From Sphingobium chungbukense (lineage in GTDB: Bacteria > Pseudomonadota > Alphaproteobacteria > Sphingomonadales > Sphingomonadaceae), in the NCBI RefSeq assembly GCF_001005725.1, contig NZ_LBIC01000003.1, positions 62,001-126,000 on the forward strand: 64,000 nt of DNA. Reading direction: 5' to 3'. A model generated the notes under the pieces. That model had not been told where the DNA came from, searched no databases, and saw nothing but the letters and a program-made list of their open reading frames with translations. Below are positions 9,038 to 20,808 of this stretch, piece by piece; the first letter of the stretch is position 1, and each line of letters starts with the position of its first letter. A program made the translations under genes and the position numbers.

Positions 9038-9961
9038 TTAGAGTTGCTTTTCGGGAGGGGCAATGGTGGAGCGCTCCCAGGGGGGGCTGGGGGCGTAGAG
9101 CTGGATGAGAAAATCGACGAAGGCGGTGATGGCGAGGGGCGGATTGCTCTGCGGCAGGTGCACGGCATAGAGGCCGACGTCCGCCGACCCTTCATGATCG
9201 GGCATGATCTGGCGGATATCGCCGCGCTCCAGCGCGTCGCTCACGTCCCACAGGGATCGCAGCGCAATGCCCACGCCCGCCATCGCCAGTTCGCGGACCA
9301 TCTCGCTGCTGTTGGTGCGGACATGGCTGACGCCCTCGACCGCGATCGATCCGGCCGGCCCGCTCAGCCGCCAGGGCAATTGTCCGTCCGCCGCGAGCAG
9401 GCGATGCCTGCGCAGATCGGCAACGCTTTCCGGTGTTCCGAACCGTTGCAGATAGGCCGGCGCCGCGCACAGGACGCGCCGGTTGGTCGCCAGTCGGTGG
9501 GCGGACAACCCCGGTCCCGGATCGGCGGTGATGCGGATCGCCAGGTCCGCCCGCGTCGCCAGCAGGTCGGCATAATCGTCCGACAGGTCGATGCGCATCC
9601 GCACCTTGGGATGCGCGTCCAGGAACCGCTCCAGCCAGGGCGCGACATGCATGCGCCCGAAGGATGTCGGCGCCGTCACCCTCAGCGTTCCCGCCGCCTC
9701 CGCCGACGTGCCGGACACGCGGCGCTCCGCTTCATCCAGTGCCGCCAATATGTCGCGCAGATCCTCATGCAGCCGTTCGCCAGCGGGCGTCAGAGCCAGC
9801 CGCCGCGTGGTCCGGTGAATAAGCCTCGTCCCCAGCCGGTCCTCCAGCCGCACCAGCCGTTTCGACACCATGGCGGGCGAGATGTTCAGCCGCCGTCCCG
9901 CCGCCGCCATGCCCCCTTCGTCCACGATGGTCGCGAACAGGTCATAATCCGGGTCCATCAT
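9038..9961 (-). CDS. LysR-family transcriptional regulator
   Basis: A LysR-type regulator of about 307 residues. The N-terminal winged helix-turn-helix reads MAAAGRRLNISPAMVSKRLVRLEDRLGTRLIHRTTRRLALT, cut here to its recognisable ends: MAAAGRRLNISPAMVSKRL and then RLGTRLIHRTTRRLALT. The C-terminal part is a periplasmic-binding-like effector domain. It is 10 bp upstream of maeB on the same strand and divergent from glcB, with only about 90 bp between starts, so regulation of maeB or glcB is plausible but unproven. The start is uncertain: GTG 9970, ATG 9961 or ATG 9958. Confidence 0.92.
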   Translation of the reverse strand: MMDPDYDLFATIVDEGGMAAAGRRLNISPAMVSKRLVRLEDRLGTRLIHRTTRRLALTPAGERLHEDLRDILAALDEAERRVSGTSAEAAGTLRVTAPTSFGRMHVAPWLERFLDAHPKVRMRIDLSDDYADLLATRADLAIRITADPGPGLSAHRLATNRRVLCAAPAYLQRFGTPESVADLRRHRLLAADGQLPWRLSGPAGSIAVEGVSHVRTNSSEMVRELAMAGVGIALRSLWDVSDALERGDIRQIMPDHEGSADVGLYAVHLPQSNPPLAITAFVDFLIQLYAPSPPWERSTIAPPEKQL

Positions 9962-10054
9962 TTGTTTCACCAGAAGAAAGTCTGAATTCCAATAATGGCG
10001 TCTACACGCTATAATGCAATCCGTCTATGGTCCCGCCCCAAAGGAGATGACCTC

Positions 10055-12217
10055 ATGACCATGACCGATCGCGCAGGCCTGAAGGTCGCGCAGCAGCTTG
10101 CCAGCTTCATCGAGGAGCGCGCTCTTCCCGGCACGGGGATCGAAGCGGCCTCTTTCTGGCAGGGCACCGCCGCGATCTTCGCGCAGTTCGCCCCGGAAAA
10201 CGCCGCCCTGCTGGCCAAGCGGGACACGATCCAGGCACAGGTCGACGCCTGGCATCAGGAAAGGGCAGGGCAGCCCATCGACGGCGCGGCCTATCAGGGA
10301 TTCCTGCGCGAGATCGGCTATCTCGTCCCCGAACCCGCGCCCTTCCAGATCGGCAGCGAGAATGTCGACGATGAGGTCGCCCGCCTCGCCGGACCGCAAT
10401 TGGTCGTCCCGATCCTCAACGCCCGCTTCCTGCTGAACGCGGCCAATGCGCGCTGGGGCAGCCTTTATGACGCGCTCTACGGCACGGACGCGATTCCCGG
10501 CACGGCGACGGGCAAGGGCTATGATGCGGAACGCGGCGCGCAGGTCATCGGCTGGGCGAAGGATTTCCTGAACCGGGCCGTTCCGTTGAAGGGGCATGCA
10601 GGCTGGGCCGACATCGTCCGGCTGCATGTCTGGAACGGCGAACTGCACCTGCATCTCCGGGAAGGGCATGGTGTCGTGGCGACCAGCCTGCGGCCGGCGG
10701 ACGGTTTCGTCGGCTATAGCGGCGATCCGGCAGAACCCAAGGCGATCCTGCTGCGGCACAATGGCCTGCATATCGAGCTGGTCATCGACCGTTCCCACCC
10801 GATCGGCAGGGACGACCCGGCAGGCATTGCCGACGTCATCCTGGAATCGGCGCTGACCACGATCTGCGATCTGGAAGACTCGGTCGCCGCCGTCGATGCG
10901 GAGGACAAGGTCGCCGCCTATTCCAACTGGCTCGGCCTGATGCAGGGCGACCTCACCGACACGTTCGAGAAGAACGGCCGGCGAATGACCCGCGCCCTCA
11001 ACCCCGACCGCGGCTATATCGCGCCCGACGGCGGCCACTTCACACTGGCGGGCCGCAGCCTGCTCTTCGTCCGCAATGTCGGTCATTTGATGACCACGCC
11101 CGCCGTCCTGCTCGCCAACGGTCAGGAAGCGCCCGAAGGCATTCTGGACGGCATCGTCACCACGCTGATCGCCCTGCACGACCTGAAGCGCGAAGGCGGC
11201 AACAGCCGCGCCGGCAGCATCTATATCGTCAAGCCCAAGATGCACGGCCCCGAAGAGGTCGGCTTCACCAACCGGCTGTTCGATGCGATCGAGGACCTGC
11301 TCGGCCTCGGCCGCCACACGCTGAAGGTCGGCGTCATGGACGAGGAACGCCGCACCTCGGCCAACCTCGCCGCCTGCATAGAGGCGGTGAAGGACCGCAT
11401 CGTCTTCATCAACACCGGCTTCCTCGACCGCACCGGCGATGAAATGCACACGTCGATGCGCGCCGGTCCGATGATCCGCAAGGGCGAGATGAAGAGCAGC
11501 GACTGGATCACGGCCTATGAAGACCGCAACGTCCAGATCGGCCTTGCCTGCGGGCTTTCGGGCCGCGCCCAGATCGGCAAGGGCATGTGGGCCGCGCCCG
11601 ACCGCATGGCCGACATGCTGGACCAGAAGGTCGGCCATCCCAAGAGCGGCGCCAACACCGCCTGGGTTCCGTCCCCGACGGCGGCCACGCTGCACGCGAC
11701 CCATTATCACGGCATCGACGTTTTCGCCCGCCAGGCCGAGCGGAAGATGGAAGCGATCGCGCCTCTGGACAAGCTCCTGACCATCCCGGTCGCGCAGGGC
11801 CGCAACTGGTCGGAGGAGGAGATCGCGCAGGAACTGGACAATAACGCGCAGGGCATCCTCGGCTATGTCGTCCGCTGGATCGACCAGGGCGTCGGCTGCT
11901 CGAAGGTTCCCGACATCCACGACATCGGCCTGATGGAAGACCGCGCCACGTTGCGTATTTCCTCGCAGCATATCGCGAACTGGCTGCTCCACGGCGTCTG
12001 CACGAGCGAACAGGTCGACGCCGCCTTCACCCGCATGGCCGCCAAGGTCGATGCCCAGAATGCGGGCGATCCGCTCTACCGGCCGATGAGCGGCCATCCG
12101 GAAAGCCTCGCCTGGCAGGCCGCCCGCGCCCTGGTGTTCGAAGGGGTCGCGCAGCCCAACGGCTATACCGAACCGTTGCTCCACAAATATCGAGCACTGG
12201 CCAAGGCGGCGGCCTGA
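10055..12217 (+). CDS. glcB: Malate synthase G
   Basis: A 720-residue isoform G malate synthase, which condenses glyoxylate with acetyl-CoA to malate in the glyoxylate pathway. Length matches the G isoform (about 720 residues) rather than the shorter A isoform. Recognisable segments include [18 protein letters not shown] (acidic metal-binding region), [36 protein letters not shown] and [19 protein letters not shown]. The start ATG 10055 is preceded by AAGGAG at 10041-10046; an upstream in-frame ATG at 9995 lacks this. It is divergent from a LysR regulator, and an M24 peptidase follows on the same strand 37 bp after the stop. Confidence 0.97.
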   Translation: MTMTDRAGLKVAQQLASFIEERALPGTGIEAASFWQGTAAIFAQFAPENAALLAKRDTIQAQVDAWHQERAGQPIDGAAYQGFLREIGYLVPEPAPFQIGSENVDDEVARLAGPQLVVPILNARFLLNAANARWGSLYDALYGTDAIPGTATGKGYDAERGAQVIGWAKDFLNRAVPLKGHAGWADIVRLHVWNGELHLHLREGHGVVATSLRPADGFVGYSGDPAEPKAILLRHNGLHIELVIDRSHPIGRDDPAGIADVILESALTTICDLEDSVAAVDAEDKVAAYSNWLGLMQGDLTDTFEKNGRRMTRALNPDRGYIAPDGGHFTLAGRSLLFVRNVGHLMTTPAVLLANGQEAPEGILDGIVTTLIALHDLKREGGNSRAGSIYIVKPKMHGPEEVGFTNRLFDAIEDLLGLGRHTLKVGVMDEERRTSANLAACIEAVKDRIVFINTGFLDRTGDEMHTSMRAGPMIRKGEMKSSDWITAYEDRNVQIGLACGLSGRAQIGKGMWAAPDRMADMLDQKVGHPKSGANTAWVPSPTAATLHATHYHGIDVFARQAERKMEAIAPLDKLLTIPVAQGRNWSEEEIAQELDNNAQGILGYVVRWIDQGVGCSKVPDIHDIGLMEDRATLRISSQHIANWLLHGVCTSEQVDAAFTRMAAKVDAQNAGDPLYRPMSGHPESLAWQAARALVFEGVAQPNGYTEPLLHKYRALAKAAA

Positions 12218-12230
12218 TCTTGCCAATCCG

Positions 12231-12269
12231 GTGGGGAAGAGGCACCAAAAGCCCATGCCTCTTCTCCAC
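12231..12269 (+). other. Strong hairpin covering the start of the M24 peptidase gene
   Basis: GTGGGGAAGAGGCA (12231-12244) pairs with TGCCTCTTCTCCAC (12256-12269) over 14 bp with one G-T wobble. The left arm contains the only purine-rich ribosome-binding candidate (GGGGAAGAGG) and the ATG at 12255 sits at the loop/stem junction. There is no T-run, so it is not a canonical terminator for glcB. Confidence 0.6.
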
Positions 12270-13514
12270 CGCCGTCACCTTCTCCAGCAGGGCGCAGCGC
12301 TCACCGGCCTGCTCCTCGCCAGCCCGCGTCTCTTCGCGCAGGAACGCGCTGCCGAATCGCTCAAGCCCCTCACGACCGATGTCATCCCGATCGGCCGCGA
12401 AGAACGCGCCGCCCGCCTCGCCCGTGCGCAGCAAGCCATGCGCGCCCGGAATATCGGGGCCCTCATCGTCGAACCCGGCGCGAGCCTCATCTACTATACC
12501 GGCGTGCGCTGGTGGCGCAGCGAGCGCCTGACCGCCGCCATCATCCCGGCGGAGGGCGCGCCGATCATCGTCTGCCCCTTTTTCGAACGCCCCTCGGTCG
12601 ACGAATCGCTCGGCATCGAAGCGGAAACCCGCGTCTGGCAGGAACATGAAAGCCCCTATGCCGTCATCGCCGCCTATCTGAAAGAAAAAGGCCTCGCCCA
12701 ATCCCGTATCGGCATAGAGGAAAGCGTCCGCTATTTCGCCGTCGACGGCCTTCAATCCGCGCTCCCGCAGGCCCGGATCGAAAAGGATCCCGTTACCCGC
12801 GCCCTGCGCATGCGCAAGACGCCCGCCGAAATCGCCCTGATGCAAAAGGCCGCCGACGTCACGCTCGCCGCCTATCGCTGGACCTATCCGCGGATCAAGA
12901 CCGGCATGTCCCGCCAGGACATTGCCGCGCTGATGGACGCCGCGACCACGGCGCTGGGCGGCAAGACCGAATTCAACCTCATCCTGCTCGGTGAAGCGGC
13001 CGCCTATCCCCATGGCAGCGGCAAGCCCCAGAAGGTCACGCCCGGCGCAGTCGTCCTCATGGATTGCGGCTGCACGGTCGAGGATTATCAATCCGACATC
13101 AGCCGCAGCTTCATCCACGCCGCCGCCCCCACGCCCCAGCAACGCAAGGTCTGGAACGAAGTCGCCCAGGGCCAGAAAATCGCCTTCGCCGCCGCCAGAA
13201 TCGGTGCGCCCGCGGGCACGGTCGATGATGCCGTCCGCGCTTATTATGAGAGCCTCGGCTACGGCCCCGGCTACCAACTGCCGGGCCTGTCCCACCGCAC
13301 CGGCCATGGCATCGGCATGGAGGGCCACGAGCCCGTCAACCTCGTCCATGACGAGAAAATGCCGCTCGGCGAAGGCATGTGCTTCTCGAACGAACCGGGC
13401 CTTTACCTGCCCGGCGTCATGGGCATCCGACTGGAGGATTGCTTCCACATGGGCGCCACCGGCCCCATCTGGTTTTCCCGGCCGCCTGCCTCAATCGAGA
13501 ACCCCATCGACTGA
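12255..13514 (+). CDS. M24-family (Xaa-Pro) metallopeptidase, exported by the Tat route
   Basis: A 419-residue protein with a twin-arginine signal (HRRHLLQQGAALTGLLLASP) and a pita-bread M24 peptidase domain. The N-terminal creatinase-like domain spans about residues 45-185. Metal ligands are visible in order: MDCGCTVEDYQSDISR (two Asp), TGHGIGMEGHE (His), FSNEPGLY (Glu) and GIRLEDC (Glu). This family cleaves N-terminal X-Pro bonds using two metal ions. The Tat-type leader predicts a periplasmic location. The start could be GTG 12231, which would add eight basic residues to the signal; either way the start region is folded into a strong hairpin. Likely cotranscribed with glcB. Confidence 0.88.
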   Translation: MPLLHRRHLLQQGAALTGLLLASPRLFAQERAAESLKPLTTDVIPIGREERAARLARAQQAMRARNIGALIVEPGASLIYYTGVRWWRSERLTAAIIPAEGAPIIVCPFFERPSVDESLGIEAETRVWQEHESPYAVIAAYLKEKGLAQSRIGIEESVRYFAVDGLQSALPQARIEKDPVTRALRMRKTPAEIALMQKAADVTLAAYRWTYPRIKTGMSRQDIAALMDAATTALGGKTEFNLILLGEAAAYPHGSGKPQKVTPGAVVLMDCGCTVEDYQSDISRSFIHAAAPTPQQRKVWNEVAQGQKIAFAAARIGAPAGTVDDAVRAYYESLGYGPGYQLPGLSHRTGHGIGMEGHEPVNLVHDEKMPLGEGMCFSNEPGLYLPGVMGIRLEDCFHMGATGPIWFSRPPASIENPID

Positions 13515-13577
13515 TATTCCCATAAACGACGAAAAGCCCCGCTTGTGCGTTGGAGCGCTTCCCACTAAATCGCCCGC

Positions 13578-16244
<2,667 letters not shown>

Positions 16245-16388
16245 GTCATACCATAACTTTCCTCTGGCTCTGGAAGAGAGGCACTCACCACTCTCTCAGG
16301 GCGCAGGGCAGCGCTGTGAGCGAAGCGAATATAGGGAACGCTGCAATGGGGTGGTTTGGCGATAGTCCGGTTTTGGAGGCGAATGGCG

Positions 16389-16760
16389 CTATTCAAGCAA
16401 TTCTAAGCGCTCAGCTTGGATCATTGGTTTTCCCGTCGCACCGTTTGCGATGACCTGACCAGACAAACGCACCTTTTGCTCGATAAACCCGTTTTTGTCA
16501 GGGCGAGAGGTATGAACAATTCTGTCATACGCCCCATCGACGGCTTCATTGGCTGTGGCAAAATCGGTTGTTCCGGGGCACTGATCGGAGGTGAGATAGG
16601 CGCCGCATTCGATGCAACCCTGCTCAGCATAGGCATGAAGTATCGCTGTGCCTTCCACCTGATCGCCGGCCGATACAGTCCAGCACCGATCCGCAGCGAT
16701 TTTTATCGGTCCTGATCCGCAAGATGTTAAAGCGATGAAGGGTAAAAGGAATGTCCGCAT
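16389..16760 (-). CDS. Small putative lipoprotein, unknown function
   Basis: A 123-residue protein with the leader MRTFLLPFIALTSCGSG, where LTSC is a plausible lipobox. The mature part has paired Cys residues (QGCIECGAYLTSDQC) and ends in a segment reading KVRLSGQVIANGATGKPMIQ, which looks like a nucleic-acid- or ligand-binding beta barrel strand pair but matches nothing I can name. It is alone between alaS and glsA in a stretch of visibly lower GC than its neighbours, which could mean recent acquisition or relaxed constraint. The opposite strand has a similar-length frame that lacks any recognisable features. Confidence 0.6.
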   Translation of the reverse strand: MRTFLLPFIALTSCGSGPIKIAADRCWTVSAGDQVEGTAILHAYAEQGCIECGAYLTSDQCPGTTDFATANEAVDGAYDRIVHTSRPDKNGFIEQKVRLSGQVIANGATGKPMIQAERLELLE

Positions 16761-17202
16761 CTAGGCATTTTCACACCATGCCTAAAAGTCTGCAAGTGGT
16801 CGTTTTCAGACCTCGCTTTAATGATCGGATCGGTGCCTAGATGATGGGCTAGGGATCATCCGTGGCCCTAAAGCTACAGCATTCTCGAAAAGCATCCTAT
16901 TTTCTTCAGGAGGACAGCATTTTGTCTGTCCTATTCCATACCCACAGGATTATGCCGCATCGCTCTTTAAAAAAAACGCACCACCATGCATACGCGCGCG
17001 CGGGCACGCGCGCGCATACACTGTGAACTTTGGCGTAAAACGGCCGGAAAAACGGCAATGAAGCTGCTCGGAACGGAAGCTCGTCCCAACCGCCGGGCCT
17101 TCATGATATAAAAGCCTGTCCTACGGGACCGGCCATGCGCTATGCCGCTAACCGTGTCATTGATGATGCCCGATCCTGTCCGGAAAAGCTGATCATACCC
17201 CC
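16761..17202 (+). other. 442-bp lower-GC intergenic region upstream of glsA
   Basis: I see no convincing gene here. The region has AT-rich segments (for example around 16960-16980), a CG-alternating tract at 16986-17021, and GATATAAAAG at about 17104-17113, which could be a promoter element for glsA. A 71-residue frame starting at 17135 runs into glsA in another frame and is not supported. Confidence 0.5.
16986..17021. repeat. Alternating purine-pyrimidine (CG/CA) tract
   Basis: About 36 bp that are almost purely alternating pyrimidine-purine (CATACGCGCGCGCG, then CACGCGCGCGCATACAC), interrupted by one GGG. Such tracts can adopt Z-DNA under negative supercoiling. A second tract of the same type lies in the gyrA promoter region at 45782-45802. 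Confidence 0.7.
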
Positions 17203-18138
17203 ATGGACCTGCCCGCCATACTCTCCGAAATCGTCGCTCATGCAGCGGACCGGGAGGATCGCGGCACGGTCGCCAGTTACATTCCTGAATTGGCCAAGAT
17301 CGATCCCGGCCAGTTCGGTATCGCCGTCGCCACCGCCGATGGCCGCCTGATCGCCGGCGGCGACGCCGACACAGGCTTTTCGATCCAGTCCATTTCCAAG
17401 GTTTTCGCCCTGACCCTTGCTCTCGGCAAGGTCGGCGACCAACTCTGGGAGCGGGTGGGGCGGGAGCCCTCCGGCAATGCCTTCAACTCCATCGTCCAAC
17501 TGGAGCAGGAACAGGGCATCCCGCGCAACCCGTTCATCAATGCGGGCGCCATCGTCGTTGCCGACGTCAATCTGGGCGGTCATCAACCGCGCGTGGCGAT
17601 TGGCGAAATGCTTCGGTTCGTGCGCTATCTGGCGGGCGATGACAGCATCGCCATCAATGAAACCGTCGCGGCTTCCGAAACCGCGACCGGTTTCCGCAAC
17701 ATGGCGCTTGCCAATTATATGCGCGCCTTCGGCAATGTCCGCCATGCGGCCGATCTGGTGCTGGGCAGCTATTTCCATCAATGCGCGATCGAGATGAGCT
17801 GCCGTCAGCTTGCTCTGGCGGGCCGTTATCTGATGCTCGACGGCCGGCACCCCGAAGGTGGCCGGGTCGTTTCCTCCAGCCGCGCCAAGCGCATCAATGC
17901 ACTGATGCTGACCTGCGGTCATTATGACGCATCCGGCGATTTCGCCTTCCGCGTGGGCATTCCGGGCAAATCCGGAGTCGGTGGCGGCATATTGGCGATC
18001 GTGCCCGGCCGTGCCTCGATCGCGGTGTGGGCGCCCGGCCTCAATGAAAATGGCAACAGCCAGCTTGGAACGCTGGCGCTGGAAGAACTGGCGCGCCGTA
18101 CCGGCTGGTCCGTCTTCAGCCCGCCGAATGAACTTTAA
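17203..18138 (+). CDS. glsA: Glutaminase
   Basis: A 311-residue glutaminase of the serine beta-lactamase-like fold, which hydrolyses glutamine to glutamate and ammonia. The catalytic SxxK motif is in [10 protein letters not shown] near residue 63. Other family segments are [27 protein letters not shown], and the C-terminal [14 protein letters not shown], which carries the conserved glycine-rich turn. Length is normal. The stop overlaps the stop of the convergent antiporter gene by four bases. The upstream region has lower GC and no obvious strong Shine-Dalgarno. Confidence 0.95.
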   Translation: MDLPAILSEIVAHAADREDRGTVASYIPELAKIDPGQFGIAVATADGRLIAGGDADTGFSIQSISKVFALTLALGKVGDQLWERVGREPSGNAFNSIVQLEQEQGIPRNPFINAGAIVVADVNLGGHQPRVAIGEMLRFVRYLAGDDSIAINETVAASETATGFRNMALANYMRAFGNVRHAADLVLGSYFHQCAIEMSCRQLALAGRYLMLDGRHPEGGRVVSSSRAKRINALMLTCGHYDASGDFAFRVGIPGKSGVGGGILAIVPGRASIAVWAPGLNENGNSQLGTLALEELARRTGWSVFSPPNEL

Positions 18139-19919
18139 GGCACCTCATCCGGCCGCAACCGCCGCAGCTTCGGCGCGGTTTCCAGTTGGGCGGCCTCCTT
18201 GATCCCCATCCGCAAGTCTTCGCGAGTCTGGTGGATGGAAGCGATCACCGGTCCCATCGCGACCCCCAGGTCGACGAGCGCCGTCTCGGCAAGCTGGAGC
18301 GAACTTTCCAGTGTTTCCGGCACCGCATCGCTCGCCCCGGCCTTGTAGAGCTGGGCTGCATGATCGGTGTCGCGCGCTCGGGCGATGACGGGCAGATCCG
18401 GCACCCAACCCCGCACCCGCTTGGTGACACGTACGGACAGCACGGGATCGTCCATGGTCAGGATCAGCGCACGGGCGTGGCCCAGCCTCAGCTTGTCCAG
18501 CATTTCGGTTCGCGATACGTCGCCGAACAGGATCGGGTATCCGTCACGCCGCGCCTCCGCGACGACATCGGGGTCCGATTCGACGACGATGAACCGCTGC
18601 TTGTGCAGGACCAGCAGGTCGCAGACCATCCGCCCGACCCGGCCGAAGCCGATGACCACGGCGGCGGCTTCGGCATGGTCCTCGCTGACTTCCACGGCCT
18701 CTTCGCCCAGCGCCATTTCCAGCCGGCGGGCGATATCATGCCCCAGTCGCGCCAGAAGCGGGGTTATGGTGAGGCCGATTGCGGTCACGATCTGCCAGAA
18801 TGTGGCCGTCGAGGGCAGGATCAATTGCGCGGCGGCCGCCGCGGAAAGCACGATCAGCGTGGTTTCCGACGGACTGGCCATCAGCACGCCGACCTCGAGG
18901 GCAACACCCTTTCGCGCCCCGGAAATGTAGAGCAGCGCGGCGGTGACGATCGTCTTGGCGAGCACGACGCCCGCCACAGCCAATATGAGGCTCGGCCAAT
19001 TGGCGAGGATGACCCGCACATCGAGCCCCATGCCGACGGTGATCAGGAACACCCCGAGAGCAAGGCCCTTGAACGGGGCGGTCATCACTTCAACCTCACC
19101 ATGATAGTCGGTTTCGGCGATCAGCAGGCCGGCAAGGAGGGCGCCGACGATCGGGGACAGACCTGCGATCGATGTAGCGAGGCTGGAGACGATGACCACC
19201 AGCAGGCTGGCGGCGAGAAAGACTTCGGGACTTTTGGTGCGTGCGGCCTGGCGGAAGATGTGCGGCAGGCACAGGCGCCCCAGAACCAGCATGACGGCAA
19301 TGGTGATGCCGCTCTTGAGCAATGTATCGGCCAGTTCGCTCCACGGACCATCGGGGCTGGCCGCCACCGATGGTGCAAGCGCGCCCAGCATGAAGATGAT
19401 GGGGACGAGCGCGAGGTCCTCGAAAAGCAGCATGGAAAAGGCGGCACGGCCGACCGCGCTTTGCGTCCCGACCATAGGAAGCACCACCGCCGTTGATGAC
19501 AGGGCGAGCGCGAGCCCCAGGCCAAATGCTCCCGCGGGGGATTGGCCCAATATGTAAAGCCCGGCGGCGATCAATGTACCGCCGCCGATCAATTCTGCGG
19601 CACCTACTCCGAATACTTGCGTCCGCATGGTCCAGAGGCGCCGGAAGCTGAGTTCCAGTCCAATGGAGAACAACAGCAATATGACGCCGAGTTCCGCAAA
19701 GGGTTCAATGGCTGCCCTGTTGGAAATGGTGACATGATAGAGCCACGGATATTGGCTGACCAACGCGCCCAGTCCGGATGGACCGACCGCCAGTCCTACC
19801 AGGATGAAACCGATGACGGGGCTGATCCGGAACCGGGCAAAGCCGGGAATGACCAGTCCCGCCGCACCCAGGATGACCAGGGAATCACTGAAGCTTTGTG
19901 GATTGATCGCGTCGGCCAT
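18135..19919 (-). CDS. CPA2-family cation:proton antiporter with TrkA-N domain (Kef/YbaL-like)
   Basis: A 594-residue membrane protein. Residues about 1-385 form a sodium/proton exchanger-type domain with many hydrophobic helices (for example [19 protein letters not shown] and [16 protein letters not shown]). Residues about 410-530 form a RCK/TrkA-N nucleotide-binding domain starting [19 protein letters not shown], with [10 protein letters not shown] further on. These proteins exchange potassium or sodium for protons in the inner membrane and are gated by nucleotides or glutathione adducts. Alone on its strand; its stop codon overlaps that of glsA, and a tRNA-Leu gene lies 55 bp upstream of its start. 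Confidence 0.93.
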   Translation of the reverse strand: MADAINPQSFSDSLVILGAAGLVIPGFARFRISPVIGFILVGLAVGPSGLGALVSQYPWLYHVTISNRAAIEPFAELGVILLLFSIGLELSFRRLWTMRTQVFGVGAAELIGGGTLIAAGLYILGQSPAGAFGLGLALALSSTAVVLPMVGTQSAVGRAAFSMLLFEDLALVPIIFMLGALAPSVAASPDGPWSELADTLLKSGITIAVMLVLGRLCLPHIFRQAARTKSPEVFLAASLLVVIVSSLATSIAGLSPIVGALLAGLLIAETDYHGEVEVMTAPFKGLALGVFLITVGMGLDVRVILANWPSLILAVAGVVLAKTIVTAALLYISGARKGVALEVGVLMASPSETTLIVLSAAAAAQLILPSTATFWQIVTAIGLTITPLLARLGHDIARRLEMALGEEAVEVSEDHAEAAAVVIGFGRVGRMVCDLLVLHKQRFIVVESDPDVVAEARRDGYPILFGDVSRTEMLDKLRLGHARALILTMDDPVLSVRVTKRVRGWVPDLPVIARARDTDHAAQLYKAGASDAVPETLESSLQLAETALVDLGVAMGPVIASIHQTREDLRMGIKEAAQLETAPKLRRLRPDEVP

Positions 19920-19974
19920 GACCGATCATTGCGGCAATCGCCGCCGATATCCAGCGTTAAGGCGAGGAATGCGT

Positions 19975-20060
19975 TGGTGCGGACGGCGGGACTTGAACCC
20001 GCATTCCCAGGGGGAGGCGGATTTTAAGTCCGCTGCGTATACCGATTTCGCCACGTCCGC
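19975..20060 (-). tRNA. tRNA-Leu (TAA)
   Basis: On the minus strand the sequence starts GCGGACGTGGCGAAA and ends with an encoded CCA, with the anticodon arm CGGACTTAAAATCCG giving TAA. The 86-nt length and long variable arm (CCTCCCCCTGGGAATG region) fit a class II leucine tRNA. The acceptor stem GCGGACG pairs with CGTCCGC. Confidence 0.97.
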
Positions 20061-20354
20061 TTGGGCAGACATCCCCTGAAGGCTAATAGGGCACAGGTCA
20101 AGATATGGTTGAAGTTGAACGACGGCGCCGATCGACCCCCTGTGCCAAGGCCCCGAGATGCTGGTGCATGCGATTCGAAACCGCTGGAACATCGCGCAAA
20201 TCTCGCCGAGGGCGGCTCAGCCAAGATCGTCGCCCAGTGATAGGAACGGGTTCAAAATGGTCTTTCAGCAAGATGAGGCGTCTCGAAACGAGGCGTCCGC
20301 CTCCTTTCGATCCGGACATTTCCTCCTTACCCTCCATCAAGGTCCGTCAACGGT
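20061..20354 (+). other. Intergenic region between tRNA-Leu and ihfB, no gene seen
   Basis: About 294 bp. Frames of 60-90 residues exist on both strands, but they are Arg/Ser-rich, lack ribosome-binding sites and resemble no family. I see no terminator with a clear T-run. Likely promoter for tRNA-Leu on the minus strand lies in the left part. Confidence 0.5.
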
Positions 20355-20642
20355 CTAGATGGCCTTGACGTTCAGCCGTTCCCGCATTTCCTTGCCGGGC
20401 TTGAAATAGGGAACGCGCTTGGCGTCGACCGGGACTTGCTCACCGGTCCGCGGGTTGCGACCGGTGCGCGCGTCGCGGGCGCGCGTGGTGAACGCGCCGA
20501 AGCCGCGCAGTTCCACACGTCCGCCGTTGGAAAGGCGGTCGACAATCTCCTTGAAGAAGAGATCGACGATCCTTTCGACTTCCTGGAGGTTGAGGGTTGG
20601 ATTTTCCTCAGCCAGTCTCTGTATCAGTTCCGAGCGTATCAT
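20355..20642 (-). CDS. ihfB: Integration host factor subunit beta
   Basis: A 95-residue IHF-beta protein that dimerises with IHF-alpha to bend DNA at specific sites. It begins [17 protein letters not shown], as IHF-beta does, and has the arm motif [20 protein letters not shown] followed by [20 protein letters not shown]. It is distinguished from HU by the ELI start and the longer C-terminal helix with [11 protein letters not shown]. The start has GGAGG about six bases upstream. Transcription probably starts from a sigma-70-like promoter at 20679-20707, separate from rpsA, whose terminator lies just upstream. Confidence 0.97.
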   Translation of the reverse strand: MIRSELIQRLAEENPTLNLQEVERIVDLFFKEIVDRLSNGGRVELRGFGAFTTRARDARTGRNPRTGEQVPVDAKRVPYFKPGKEMRERLNVKAI

Positions 20643-20678
20643 TGGTCCTCCAGACTCCCCCTTCTGGTTCCCGGTTTA

Positions 20679-20707
20679 TTTATAATGAATCCCAAAGCTG
20701 CTGACAA
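20679..20707 (-). promoter_or_regulatory. Sigma-70-type promoter of ihfB
   Basis: On the minus strand TTGTCA (20707-20702) and TATAAA (20684-20679) are separated by exactly 17 bp. The start would be near 20672, giving a leader of about 30 nt before the ihfB ATG. It sits just past the rpsA terminator. Confidence 0.65.
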
Positions 20708-20746
20708 TCAGCCAATATCGGTAGGTCTTTCTCATTTTGGGAATAG

Positions 20747-20780
20747 AAAAAGCCCGCCAGAGACAAGTTCCGGCGGGCTC
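20747..20780 (-). terminator. Intrinsic terminator of rpsA
   Basis: On the minus strand GAGCCCGCCGG and CTGGCGGGCTTTTTC form a GC-rich stem followed by T5. It begins about 28 bases after the rpsA stop. It separates rpsA transcription from ihfB. Confidence 0.85.
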
Positions 20781-20808
20781 TATTACTTAAGTTAGATACC
20801 GAAGGAGA

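Noticed and set aside
7027..9108. Long plus-strand frame opposite maeB
   Set aside because: Arg/His/Gln-rich translation without domains; the minus strand is a clear malic enzyme.
10025..12256. Long minus-strand frame opposite glcB
   Set aside because: Shadow of malate synthase G; same low-complexity composition as the other antisense frames.
20105..20368. 87-residue frame between tRNA-Leu and ihfB
   Set aside because: Arg/Ser/Pro-rich with no ribosome site and it runs into ihfB on the other strand; no support as a gene.
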